Shown: positions 1 through 6,483, counted from the stretch's first letter. The stretch is DNA of 15,080 nt from CAXXOK01 sp036759125 (GCA_036759125.1 DAIOVG010000050.1:1-15080); one strand, 5' to 3'. Made by a program: numbers and translations. Notes: generated by a model from the sequence alone, not told the origin.

Positions 1-597
1 CGCATCGTCAAAATTGCCCTTGACACCGATGACATGAGTGTTATTGCCCTCAGTCGTCACCATTTGCAGGCGCTGCATTTCGCTGACGCCCTCATGGGGA
101 TAAAAAACGGTGCAGCTGGTGCCGTCCACGTCGCGGAAGCCCTCCAGGGCCGCCTTGCCCGTATCGCCGCTGGTGGCGACCATAATGCTGATTTCGCGGG
201 TTTCCTCATTTTTCTTCGCCGCCATGCGGATCAGATACGGCAAAAGCTTGAGGGCGATGTCCTTAAAGGCGAGCGTCGGCCCGTGGAACAGCTCCATCAC
301 CTGCACGCGGTCGTCCAGAGATTTGAGGGGAACTATCGCGGGATCGTCGAAATTCTCCGGCGAATAGGCAGCCTGCACGGCTTCCCGAATTTCGGCTTTG
401 GAGTAATCCTCTAAAAACGCGCTAAGGATACGCTCGGCGATACTCTGGTAGCTGAGGTCACAGAAGCCGAATATCCGGTCCTCCGGCAAAAGCGGGAACA
501 TCGACGGCACATACAGGCCGCCGTCCTTGGCAAGCCCCCACAAAATGGCCTGCGAGGCTGTAACGCACGCGCCTCCGCGCGTAGAGTAAAACGACAT
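1..597 (-). CDS. thrC: Threonine synthase, N-terminal 199 residues (cut by window edge)
   Basis: Threonine synthase is a cytosolic PLP enzyme that converts O-phosphohomoserine to threonine. The frame is open from ATG at 597 to the window edge, giving 199 residues of a protein usually 460-500 long. The start MSFYSTRGG is typical of the family. HGPTLAFKD (residues 105-113) carries the expected PLP lysine, K112, and ATSGDTGKAAL (141-151) is the glycine-rich phosphate-binding loop. An AGGAGG-type ribosome binding site lies about 6 bases before the ATG (603-608). The C-terminal part lies outside the window, so an intact gene cannot be confirmed. A hairpin at 648-671 separates it from the ATPase gene upstream, so it may be transcribed partly by read-through or from a weak promoter next to its start (possible -10 TATTAT at 636-641). 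Confidence 0.95.
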   Translation of the reverse strand, partial: MSFYSTRGGACVTASQAILWGLAKDGGLYVPSMFPLLPEDRIFGFCDLSYQSIAERILSAFLEDYSKAEIREAVQAAYSPENFDDPAIVPLKSLDDRVQVMELFHGPTLAFKDIALKLLPYLIRMAAKKNEETREISIMVATSGDTGKAALEGFRDVDGTSCTVFYPHEGVSEMQRLQMVTTEGNNTHVIGVKGNFDDA

Positions 598-616
598 AAC
601 GCCCTCCTGCGGTGCA

Positions 617-637
617 ATGCGGCCCAATATGCCGCAT
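617..637 (-). repeat. Perfect 7-bp inverted repeat in the thrC leader
   Basis: ATGCGGC at 617-623 and GCCGCAT at 631-637 form a perfect stem with a 7-base loop. It lies about 10 bases upstream of the thrC ribosome binding site on the minus-strand transcript. It has no U-tract, so it is not a terminator by itself. It could fold as a leader hairpin or serve as an operator; the sequence does not decide. Confidence 0.5.
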
Positions 638-647
638 AATAGGAAGA

Positions 648-671
648 AGCGGAAGCCCGAAAGCCTCCGCT
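648..671 (-). terminator. Likely terminator or attenuator hairpin between the ATPase gene and thrC
   Basis: On the minus strand AGCGGAGGC and GCTTCCGCT pair over 9 bp, with one G-U wobble and a 6-base loop. The following bases (TCTTCCTATTAT) are only partly U-rich. It lies just past the stop of the P-loop ATPase gene and ahead of thrC, so it probably ends or thins transcription between them. The mismatch on the plus strand becomes a wobble pair on the minus-strand RNA, which supports minus-strand function. Confidence 0.6.
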
Positions 672-688
672 CCTGACTTGCCCCTTTG

Positions 689-1099
689 TTAAATCACGTA
701 CTTCTTGATGAACTCGGGCAGATCGGCCGGAGCTTCACTGATGGAGAGAACGAAGTCCACCGAGTACTTTTCGCTGATCATCTCAAGCCGTTTAAAAAAC
801 GGTTCGGTTTCGCTCAGGTCGAGCTTAATCAGCTTCTTGAACGCGTCGACTAAAATCAGGCCGACATCGAAGTTCTGCGCAACTGCGCCGGTGAGGAACC
901 CGGTAAACATCTGGTCGTTGGTCAGATCGTATTCCGTGGCATTAATAAAGCGCACCTCATGCCTCAGGTCAAACATGTATCGGTTATCATCGTCGATGAA
1001 TACGATATCACTCTTTGAATCCTGGCTGGCCTTATTGGCCATATCAATGATGCGCTTGGTTTTCCCTGATCCTTTTCTGCCGGCAATTACCTGAATCAA
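689..1099 (-). CDS. Small P-loop ATPase of unknown function (TTG start)
   Basis: This 136-residue cytosolic protein has a Walker A loop GRKGSGKT (residues 7-14) at its very N-terminus. A hydrophobic strand ending in Asp, VGLILVDA (79-86), is a likely Walker B, and DFVLSIS (115-121) is a further strand, so it resembles a single minimal P-loop domain. I do not recognise a named family; similar small proteins in Clostridia are usually left hypothetical. The start is TTG at 1097-1099, 8 bases after an AAGGAGG ribosome binding site (1107-1113). The open frame runs up to 1327, but that extension has no homology-like character and crosses the promoter. The gene is divergent from tRNA-Lys and upstream of thrC, separated by a hairpin. 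Nucleotide binding is well supported; the biological role is unknown. Confidence 0.8.
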   Translation of the reverse strand: MIQVIAGRKGSGKTKRIIDMANKASQDSKSDIVFIDDDNRYMFDLRHEVRFINATEYDLTNDQMFTGFLTGAVAQNFDVGLILVDAFKKLIKLDLSETEPFFKRLEMISEKYSVDFVLSISEAPADLPEFIKKYVI

Positions 1100-1162
1100 C
1101 GGCAACGCCTCCTTATAATCTCTTCGGTGTTGATTACCGTTACGTAACCATTGTTCATTCTT

Positions 1163-1191
1163 ATTATACATGAACATCCCTTGATGCGCAA
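1163..1191 (-). promoter_or_regulatory. Promoter of the P-loop ATPase gene
   Basis: On the minus strand, -10 TATAAT (1163-1168) and -35 TTGCGC (1186-1191) are 17 bp apart. The expected RNA start is about 55-60 bases before the TTG start codon. This promoter lies inside the long open frame that extends upstream of the TTG, which is a further argument for the shorter protein. Confidence 0.7.
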
Positions 1192-1279
1192 GACATGCGG
1201 AACGGTTTTCGCCCGTCCCGCAAACCATGTCCCTGACAGATTTTCTTGCCCTTTTCCCCTCATACAGCGCCAAAACGGG

Positions 1280-1307
1280 TTGACAAACCCTTGAAAACGC
1301 GTATAAT
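1280..1307 (+). promoter_or_regulatory. Consensus promoter of tRNA-Lys
   Basis: TTGACA (1280-1285) and TATAAT (1302-1307), both perfect consensus, are separated by 16 bp and lie 33 bases before the tRNA. This is a strong sigma-A-type promoter, as expected for a stable RNA. Confidence 0.85.
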
Positions 1308-1340
1308 GATTTTTGCGCTCTTTGCACAAAGGAGCCGCGA

Positions 1341-1417
1341 GCACCATTAGCTCAGCTGGCTAGAGCACCTGACTCTTAATCAGGGTGTCCCCGGTTCGAA
1401 TCCGGGATGGTGTACCA
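1341..1417 (+). tRNA. tRNA-Lys (anticodon CTT)
   Basis: The 77-base gene folds as a full cloverleaf. The acceptor stem GCACCAT/ATGGTGT has one G-U at the top. The D arm has GCTC/GAGC, the anticodon stem CCTGA/TCAGG holds the loop CTCTTAA, and the T arm CCCGG/CCGGG holds TTCGAAT. The anticodon is CTT, which reads lysine AAG codons. The 3' CCA is encoded. It is a single-gene unit with its own promoter and terminator. Confidence 0.97.
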
Positions 1418-1421
1418 AAAG

Positions 1422-1458
1422 ATCCGTTATCCCATTTGGGATAACGGATTCTTTAATT
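1422..1458 (+). terminator. Terminator of tRNA-Lys
   Basis: A perfect 12-bp stem, ATCCGTTATCCC (1422-1433) with GGGATAACGGAT (1438-1449), has a 4-base ATTT loop and is followed by TCTTTAATT. It begins 4 bases after the tRNA CCA end. Confidence 0.92.
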
Positions 1459-1520
1459 CCTCTGCTGGGTTTGGCATCATTGTTTTCTATGATGATTGAG
1501 TAATGAAACGAAACTCAAGA

Positions 1521-1557
1521 AAAACCAAAAAACCCGGCGTGTTCACAGCGCCGGGTT
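1521..1557 (-). terminator. Terminator of the 2-oxoacid:ferredoxin oxidoreductase operon
   Basis: AACCCGGCG (1531-1539) and CGCCGGGTT (1549-1557) form a 9-bp perfect stem with a 9-base loop. On the minus strand the stem is followed by a run of T (TTTTGGTTTTTC). It lies 17 bases beyond the beta-subunit stop codon. Confidence 0.88.
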
Positions 1558-1573
1558 TTATACTAGATTGACT

Positions 1574-2422
1574 TTACGCGTACTTAGCCAGCAGGGCTTC
1601 GAGTTTTTTCTCGGAAAGCTGTTTGTCTACCATCAGGGTACCGTCGTAAATCGCGGGACGCTGCTGGTGGTAGGTGGGCTTTTGCACCTGGTAGAGGATG
1701 CCGATGGGGATCTTGGGCCCATACTCCATGCTACGCAGAACAGCGGTCTGGAGGTCGGTTTTGTCATAACCCTCTTCCAGCTCGTAGGTGTGCTCCTTAT
1801 AATACCCGAAGGTATTGACCTTGTTGAAGCTCACGCAGGGCTGGAGAATATCCACCAGGGCATAACCCTTATGCTGGATAGCGGCCTTCATGGTTTTCGC
1901 TAGGTGCTCCTTGTTGCCGCTGAAGCTGCGCGCCACAAAGGTTGCCCCCGCCGCCAGCGCGATCATCAGCGGATTGAACGGCTTGCTCAGGTTGCAAGCG
2001 CCCGTGCGGTCCTCGCTGCAGGGATCGGAAGTCGGCGAAGTCTGCCCCTTGGTGAGGCCGTAAATCTGGTTATCGTGCGCGAAATGAGTAATATCCACAT
2101 TGCGGCGGATATTGTGCAGGAAGTGGTTTCCCCCCTCGCCGTAGCTGTCGCCGTCGCCGGTATCGACAATCACGGTGAGCTTCTCGTTAACCATCTTGGC
2201 GGCGGCCGCCGCAGGCAGCGCGCGCCCGTGCAGGCCGGAGAAGCCGTTGGCGTTGACATACTGGTTCAGCTTGGCCGCCTGCCCGATGCCGCCGACCAGC
2301 AAGAGCTCGCTGGGCTTAAGCTTCAGGTCGTCAAGTACACCCGTCAGGGTGTTGACAATATCAAAATTGCCGCAGCCCGGACACCAGGCCGTTTCTGAAC
2401 AATGAAAAACTCCGTTGCTCAT
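1574..2422 (-). CDS. 2-oxoacid:ferredoxin oxidoreductase, beta (TPP-binding) subunit
   Basis: This 282-residue cytosolic subunit binds thiamine pyrophosphate. With its partner it oxidatively decarboxylates a 2-oxoacid to an acyl-CoA while reducing ferredoxin. WCPGCG (13-18) gives two cysteines of the usual [4Fe-4S] site. TGDGDSYGEGGNH (88-100) with RRN (106-108) and YGLTKGQTSPTS (121-132) is the TPP/Mg site of the KorB/PorB group, and QPC (194-196) gives a further conserved cysteine. The position usually occupied by a third cysteine, in GIGCS, reads GIGQA here (Q48). The ATG overlaps the stop of the alpha gene by 4 bases (ATGA), with a strong AAGGAGGTG site, so the two are translationally coupled. 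The KorAB type is favoured, but the substrate (2-oxoglutarate or another 2-oxoacid) cannot be read from sequence. Confidence 0.93.
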   Translation of the reverse strand: MSNGVFHCSETAWCPGCGNFDIVNTLTGVLDDLKLKPSELLLVGGIGQAAKLNQYVNANGFSGLHGRALPAAAAAKMVNEKLTVIVDTGDGDSYGEGGNHFLHNIRRNVDITHFAHDNQIYGLTKGQTSPTSDPCSEDRTGACNLSKPFNPLMIALAAGATFVARSFSGNKEHLAKTMKAAIQHKGYALVDILQPCVSFNKVNTFGYYKEHTYELEEGYDKTDLQTAVLRSMEYGPKIPIGILYQVQKPTYHQQRPAIYDGTLMVDKQLSEKKLEALLAKYA

Positions 2423-4104
2423 TTGGACACCTCCTTAACGGTTCCAAAGGCTTCCAGCCCGTGCACAATATCATCCACGGACAGCTGTCTGCCATCGTAT
2501 TTGAGGACGCTCTGGTCAACGCTCAGACCCGTTTCCATGCGGACGAGCCTGGCAAGCTGCGCTGTGGCGTTCTGCTCCACGCTGTACACAGCTTTGGCCT
2601 TGCTCCAGTAACGCTTGAGCTCCTTTGTGGGAAGCGGATAGATGTCGCCAAACGAGAGCGCGCCGATGGATACGCCGCGCTTGTTCAAGACCGAAACAGC
2701 CTCCGCAATCGCGTTGTGCGTCGTACCGAAACCGATCAGCAGCACCTCAGGCTCCTTCGAACCGACGTATTCCGGCTCCAGCAGCTCCTCGGCCAGCAAG
2801 TCAAGCTTCCTGGCGCGCTTATCCACCATCTGCACGCGCACCTCGGCGCTTTCGGTGATGGTGCCGTCCTCGGTATGCTCGTCGCTGTCGGACCGCACCA
2901 GGGCTTCCGTTTTGCCGGGAACAAGCATCGGCGAAATACCGCTGTCCGTTATCTTATAACGCAGATAATCGGCCGGGTCGACGGCCTCCTGCTCCAGCGG
3001 TTTCACGCTGCTTGCAGCCTTTTTAACATCAAACGGCTCCACGGTTGCCGCGGAATCCGCCAGGTACTGGTCGGAAAGCACCAGAACGGGGATCTGGTAC
3101 TTGTGCGCCAGCTGCATCGCGCGCGCCGTTTGGTAAAACGCGTCGGCGTGATTGCGTACGGCAATTACCATGCGCGGGAACTCGCCCTGCGAGGCAAAGC
3201 AGGTGAACAACAGGTCGCTCTGCTCGGTGCGGGTGGGAAGTCCGGTCGCCGGGCCGGGACGCTGCACGTCCACAATCACTACGGGGAGCTCCGCGATGCC
3301 CGCAAGCCCAAGGGCTTCAACCATCAGCGCAAATCCGCCGCCGCTGGTGCCCACCATTGCCTTTGCGCCCGCAAACGATGCGCCAAGCGCCATATTGATG
3401 GCGGCGATCTCATCCTCAGCCTGCTCTACAGCCAGGCTGAATTCCTCGGCATGCGCCGTGACGAAATTCAATATCGAGGTTGCCGGGGACATGGGATACG
3501 CGCTGTAAAAGCGCAATCCGCCCGCGATAGCGCCCATCGACAGCGCTTCGGCGCCGGTCAGCAGAATTTGACCCTCTACCTTGGGCGAGACCAGCGCGTG
3601 TTTCTTCTCTACGCTGTCATAACCCTTTTCGATGGCCGTTATATTCATCTCCAGCAGCTTTTCCGGCAATGATTCCTTTAATACGGCCTTTGCCGTATCC
3701 AGCTCCAGTCCGAGCAGCTTGGCCAGAGCGCCGATGCAGACCACACCGATGGTGCGGGCGCTGCCCGATTCCTTCGCCAGCGTTTTCAGCGCCACCGGCA
3801 GCAGGCGTTTATCCTCAATACCCAGCTGCGGATCGGCCAATAGCAATCCCTCCGGCTTGAGGCGTGCCTGATGCTCCTCATAGCTGCGCAGGTCGTAAGC
3901 GATTAGAATATCCAGCGCGTCTATGTGCGCAGTCACAGGTTCCTCGCCAAAGCGTATTTGCGCAAAGTTATGCCCGCCGCGAATGCGGGACATGAAGTCG
4001 CGCATGGAATACACATGGAAGCCGGAGCGTTGCAGCGTTTTTTCCAGGATGCCGGCCATGGTTTCGATGCCGTCGCCTGCCGCGCCGCCAATACAAATGT
4101 TCAT
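2419..4104 (-). CDS. 2-oxoacid:ferredoxin oxidoreductase, fused gamma-alpha subunit
   Basis: The 561-residue protein joins two domains. Residues 1-170 are the gamma domain, with GGAAGDGIETMAGIL at the start and SRIRGGHNF (39-47). Residues about 180-561 are the alpha (pyrimidine-binding) domain, with FYSAYPMSPATS (199-210), VEQAEDEIAAINMALGA (226-242), VGTSGGG (251-257) and GPATGLPTRTEQSDL (284-298). This gamma-alpha fusion is the usual KorA architecture in two-subunit enzymes. No ferredoxin-like delta subunit is encoded next to it, so electrons would pass from the beta-subunit cluster to a separate ferredoxin. The canonical YPITPS motif reads YPMSPA here. The start is ATG at 4104 with AAGGGGGG about 7 bases upstream. 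It is the first gene of a two-gene operon. Confidence 0.93.
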   Translation of the reverse strand: MNICIGGAAGDGIETMAGILEKTLQRSGFHVYSMRDFMSRIRGGHNFAQIRFGEEPVTAHIDALDILIAYDLRSYEEHQARLKPEGLLLADPQLGIEDKRLLPVALKTLAKESGSARTIGVVCIGALAKLLGLELDTAKAVLKESLPEKLLEMNITAIEKGYDSVEKKHALVSPKVEGQILLTGAEALSMGAIAGGLRFYSAYPMSPATSILNFVTAHAEEFSLAVEQAEDEIAAINMALGASFAGAKAMVGTSGGGFALMVEALGLAGIAELPVVIVDVQRPGPATGLPTRTEQSDLLFTCFASQGEFPRMVIAVRNHADAFYQTARAMQLAHKYQIPVLVLSDQYLADSAATVEPFDVKKAASSVKPLEQEAVDPADYLRYKITDSGISPMLVPGKTEALVRSDSDEHTEDGTITESAEVRVQMVDKRARKLDLLAEELLEPEYVGSKEPEVLLIGFGTTHNAIAEAVSVLNKRGVSIGALSFGDIYPLPTKELKRYWSKAKAVYSVEQNATAQLARLVRMETGLSVDQSVLKYDGRQLSVDDIVHGLEAFGTVKEVSK

Positions 4105-4125
4105 AGAATCCCCCCTTGTATGATA

Positions 4126-4134
4126 AGTATACCA
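4126..4134 (-). promoter_or_regulatory. Extended -10 promoter element of the oxidoreductase operon
   Basis: On the minus strand TGGTATACT is a TGn-extended -10 (TATACT at 4126-4131), about 22 bases before the alpha-subunit start codon. No good -35 hexamer stands at 16-18 bp, which is common for extended -10 promoters. The short leader leaves no room for a riboswitch. Confidence 0.55.
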
Positions 4135-4239
4135 TACCCAAATCGTATGCAGATAAACATTTCATGAACAAACAATTTGCAGGCTCGCGGATTATTCCTA
4201 TTCTGCGGTTAGTTTCTTAACGCGCTATTTGGCCGATGC

Positions 4240-4267
4240 AAAAGAAAACCATACCTGCTCCGGTATG
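4240..4267 (-). terminator. Terminator of the HD-GYP gene
   Basis: On the minus strand CATACC and GGTATG pair around a 6-base loop (4250-4267), followed by a T-rich tail GTTTTCTTTT. It lies about 45 bases past the HD-GYP stop codon and before the oxidoreductase operon promoter, so it insulates the two units. Confidence 0.75.
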
Positions 4268-4309
4268 CTCCCCAGAATCTAGTATTCCATTTTCACCGCT
4301 TACACATAA

Positions 4310-5923
4310 TTATCCTTCCGCTGCCAGCAGCTGTATGAAGACCTCGACGATATTGGGATCAAACTGCGTTCCGGCGCAGCGCTTCAGCTCGGCAACCGCT
4401 TCCTCCTGCGTACGGGCCGCCTGGTATTTTCTGCCGGTGATCATCACATCAAACGCATCCACAATCGCAATGATCCGGCTGGCAAGCGGGATATCTTCCC
4501 CACGCAGGCCTTTGGGGTACCCAGTGCCGTCCCAGCGCTCGTGGTGTGCCAGAATATACTCGGCAACCTGCATGAGCTCCGGAATGGTTTTGGCAATTTT
4601 GTAGCCGATTTCCGGGTGCTGATTGATGATCAGGCGTTCCTCCGGTGTCAGGCGGCCGGGCTTGTTGAGGATCTCATCGGGAACGCCGATCTTGCCGATA
4701 TCATGCAGCATGGATAGCAGCACCAGATCGTCCACCATCTCATCAGAAAGATGCAGCTTTTTGGCAATCCAGCGGCAATGGTCCGCAATGCGATCTGAAT
4801 GCTCCTCGGTTTCCACGCTTTTTTCATGCAGCATGGACAGTAAAAGCCGGATAATCCCGCTGCGATGGCTTTGGCGTATCAGCAGCTTTTTTTGCAGGAT
4901 CCACTTCTCTGCTTCCCGCAGCAAATCCTCGGCTGTTCTGCATTCCGTTTCACTGGTAGCGTAGCCAAAGGTTACCAGGCTGTACGTATCGTTGCAGATT
5001 GCATTTAGCTCTTTTTGCAGTCGTTTGATAATATGCTGCGCCTTGGCCTGGGACGCGTGCGGCAGCAGCAGCATGTATTGGTCGTCATTCCAGCGAGCCA
5101 CAACATCGTCCCCGCGACAGTTGTCCTCCAGCGTTTTGGCAACCTTGATCAACAGATCGTCACCCGCGTGGAACCCAAGGCTTTCGTTGATCGTCCTCAA
5201 GCCGTTCACATCGCCCAGCGCTACCGAAAACGGAAGCACGTTGGAATCCACAAACATATGCAGCGCTTCCATGGCAAATACGCGGTCGTACAGCCCTGTC
5301 AGCGGATCGCGAAACGCCGCGTCGTAGGGTTCCATGGCATGGGCGTCGCTTGGGATGATTTCAATCGGCTTAAAATTTTCAAGAAACAGCATTTCCGCTT
5401 CCATGTTTGCGCTTGCGGCGCGCCTGTCATCGCAGGGAGCGTTATCCGGCACGCATTGCCTTGCCTTCATAAAGCTGGTTTGAATCACATCCCGCGGTAT
5501 GGAACGGTGATAGTTCTTGCGGAAATACGCCGCATGAATGTCCTCAAAGAGGATCAGCAGCCGTGTTTCGCTGATAAACAGAAAGGATACCTTATAGATA
5601 TGTTCAAATACCCTGGCTTTGATCTCGCATGCTTTGCTTTCGCTGCGAGCGGTTTGATTAATCAATTGAATCAGGTCGCGCACACAGTCCATGCTCATAG
5701 CGCCGAAGACATCCGATACATTTTTTCCAGCAATGATATCCTTATCAAGTCCGATGATCGCTTCAAGGCCCGAATTCATATAAAGAACAATGAAGTCTGT
5801 GATGTTGTTCTCCGCATCATACACAGGTTCAAAGCATGCGCAGCTCATGGGGAAACGCTCCACCAGGTTTTGAATCAGCCCCGACTCTTCTTTTGTGATC
5901 CTGTTTGCTTCACTGTCATTCAT
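4310..5923 (-). CDS. PAS-like / degenerate GGDEF / HD-GYP signalling protein
   Basis: The 537-residue protein appears cytosolic, with no membrane segment. Residues 20-130 look like a PAS-type sensor. Residues 203-330 are a GGDEF domain entered by RDPLTGLYDR. Its signature reads NDDQY (279-283) where GGDEF is expected, so cyclase activity is unlikely. Residues 355-530 are an HD-GYP phosphodiesterase domain with HDIGK (407-411), HP (436-437) and an intact HHERWDGTGYP (460-470). The family hydrolyses cyclic di-GMP or, in some members, other cyclic dinucleotides. The GGDEF part may instead bind GTP or act structurally. The start is ATG at 5923 with AGAGGA about 7 bases upstream, directly abutting a small hairpin. 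The gene is monocistronic and its 5' flank is unusually repeat-rich. The sensed signal is unknown. Confidence 0.93.
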   Translation of the reverse strand: MNDSEANRITKEESGLIQNLVERFPMSCACFEPVYDAENNITDFIVLYMNSGLEAIIGLDKDIIAGKNVSDVFGAMSMDCVRDLIQLINQTARSESKACEIKARVFEHIYKVSFLFISETRLLILFEDIHAAYFRKNYHRSIPRDVIQTSFMKARQCVPDNAPCDDRRAASANMEAEMLFLENFKPIEIIPSDAHAMEPYDAAFRDPLTGLYDRVFAMEALHMFVDSNVLPFSVALGDVNGLRTINESLGFHAGDDLLIKVAKTLEDNCRGDDVVARWNDDQYMLLLPHASQAKAQHIIKRLQKELNAICNDTYSLVTFGYATSETECRTAEDLLREAEKWILQKKLLIRQSHRSGIIRLLLSMLHEKSVETEEHSDRIADHCRWIAKKLHLSDEMVDDLVLLSMLHDIGKIGVPDEILNKPGRLTPEERLIINQHPEIGYKIAKTIPELMQVAEYILAHHERWDGTGYPKGLRGEDIPLASRIIAIVDAFDVMITGRKYQAARTQEEAVAELKRCAGTQFDPNIVEVFIQLLAAEG

Positions 5924-6031
5924 ATCGTATCCTCTGGCGAAAGCTCGCCACTATCTTATACGGTATTATTTGTCTGGCAGAATACCAGGCAGATCCTGCC
6001 GGCAGATGTATTCTTTTCTTCGGGGCGAACC

Positions 6032-6098
6032 CTGATGGGATCGCATGCGAATGGAGAAAATGATGGCTTCGTGTCATTGCCGCTGATGAAATCGCATG
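6032..6098. repeat. Pair of 16-bp direct repeats 51 bp apart
   Basis: CTGATGGGATCGCATG (6032-6047) and CTGATGAAATCGCATG (6083-6098) match at 14 of 16 positions with a start-to-start spacing of 51 bp. They lie upstream of the HD-GYP gene. Repeated binding sites for a regulator or repeated RNA elements are both possible; neither is shown. Confidence 0.6.
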
Positions 6099-6140
6099 GT
6101 TCGTATTTGCGAAAACGACAACTTGCGATATGCTATATCT

Positions 6141-6161
6141 ATGTACTTAGTTTAAGTACAT
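6141..6161. promoter_or_regulatory. Perfect 21-bp palindrome, candidate operator
   Basis: ATGTACTTA (6141-6149) and TAAGTACAT (6153-6161) are perfect 9-bp inverted arms around GTT. The site lies about 100 bp before the Arc-like gene and 218 bp before the HD-GYP start. A minus-strand TATAAT (6160-6165) touches its right edge. The symmetry suits a dimeric repressor. The neighbouring Arc-like protein is the obvious but unproven candidate to bind it. Confidence 0.55.
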
Positions 6162-6191
6162 TATAAGCATAGTAGCACAGGTATTCTTTAG

Positions 6192-6243
6192 AATCAACAT
6201 ATAGCGAAGCAAAGTTGAGTATTCCTCTCGTTTCATGTTGATT
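6192..6243. repeat. Perfect 9-bp inverted repeat ahead of the Arc-like gene
   Basis: AATCAACAT (6192-6200) and ATGTTGATT (6235-6243) are exact reverse complements separated by 34 bases. The right arm ends about 6 bases before the GGAG ribosome binding site of the Arc-like gene. It could form an mRNA hairpin that limits translation, or be paired half-sites for a DNA-binding protein. Confidence 0.5.
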
Positions 6244-6260
6244 GGATTGGAGAATGAACG

Positions 6261-6446
6261 ATGAAGAAGGAAAAACACCTTGGCATTCGTATTGATGCTA
6301 GCCTGCATTACAAGCTGCATTACGTTGCGAAATTCGATGGACGTTCGGGGAACGCCGAAATACTATACCTGGTCAGGCAGCACATTGCGGAGTTTGAAAA
6401 GAAATACGGTGAGATCAAGGTGCAGAAGGATACTTCGGATAGCTAA
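6261..6446 (+). CDS. Arc-like ribbon-helix-helix DNA-binding protein
   Basis: The 61-residue protein has the layout of an Arc/MetJ-type ribbon-helix-helix regulator. A basic N-terminus and beta strand (KKEKHLGIRIDASL, 2-15) are followed by helix A (about 15-24), a turn containing DGRSGN (26-31) and helix B (about 31-48). The turn closely resembles NGRSVN of phage P22 Arc. Such proteins act as DNA-binding dimers or tetramers, often autoregulating. The C-terminal tail is charged and probably disordered. The start is ATG at 6261, 8 bases after GGAG. It is monocistronic, with no toxin-like partner downstream, so an antitoxin role is not supported. A clear promoter was not found. The palindromes upstream are plausible targets. 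Confidence 0.85.
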   Translation: MKKEKHLGIRIDASLHYKLHYVAKFDGRSGNAEILYLVRQHIAEFEKKYGEIKVQKDTSDS

Positions 6447-6483
6447 TCAAAGCCAAACACCTGCTCAGGAGAATGCCCATACG

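Larger units (their letters stand above)
5924..6260. other. 336-base divergent intergenic region between HD-GYP and Arc-like genes
   Basis: No convincing gene lies here; an antisense frame that enters it is a shadow of the HD-GYP gene. On the HD-GYP side are a 5-bp GGCGA/TCGCC hairpin (5936-5949) abutting the ribosome binding site, a possible -10 TATAAG (5955-5960) without a clear -35, and three copies of GGCAGA (5976, 5988, 6001). In the middle are two 16-base direct repeats. On the Arc-like side are a 21-bp palindrome and a 9-bp inverted repeat. I compared the HD-GYP leader by eye with c-di-GMP riboswitches (GEMM class) and did not find their core. Confidence 0.6.

Noticed and set aside
1100..1327. 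N-terminal extension of the P-loop ATPase to an upstream start
   Set aside because: It crosses a good promoter, and the TTG at 1099 has a well-placed AAGGAGG site and puts Walker A at the normal N-terminal position.
2461..3672. Long plus-strand open frame of 403 codons
   Set aside because: It lies antisense to the fused gamma-alpha oxidoreductase gene and has a His/Arg-rich composition typical of a shadow frame in GC-rich coding DNA.
5924..6165. c-di-GMP riboswitch upstream of the HD-GYP gene
   Set aside because: The location is tempting, but the conserved core bases of the GEMM class were not found on the minus strand by eye.
5015..6166. Long plus-strand open frame of 383 codons
   Set aside because: It is antisense to the HD-GYP gene. 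The minus-strand product has clear domains and motifs, and the plus-strand product has none.
6261..6446. Arc-like protein as the antitoxin of a toxin-antitoxin pair
   Set aside because: A strong terminator follows directly and the next gene is convergent gapN, so no toxin partner exists here.
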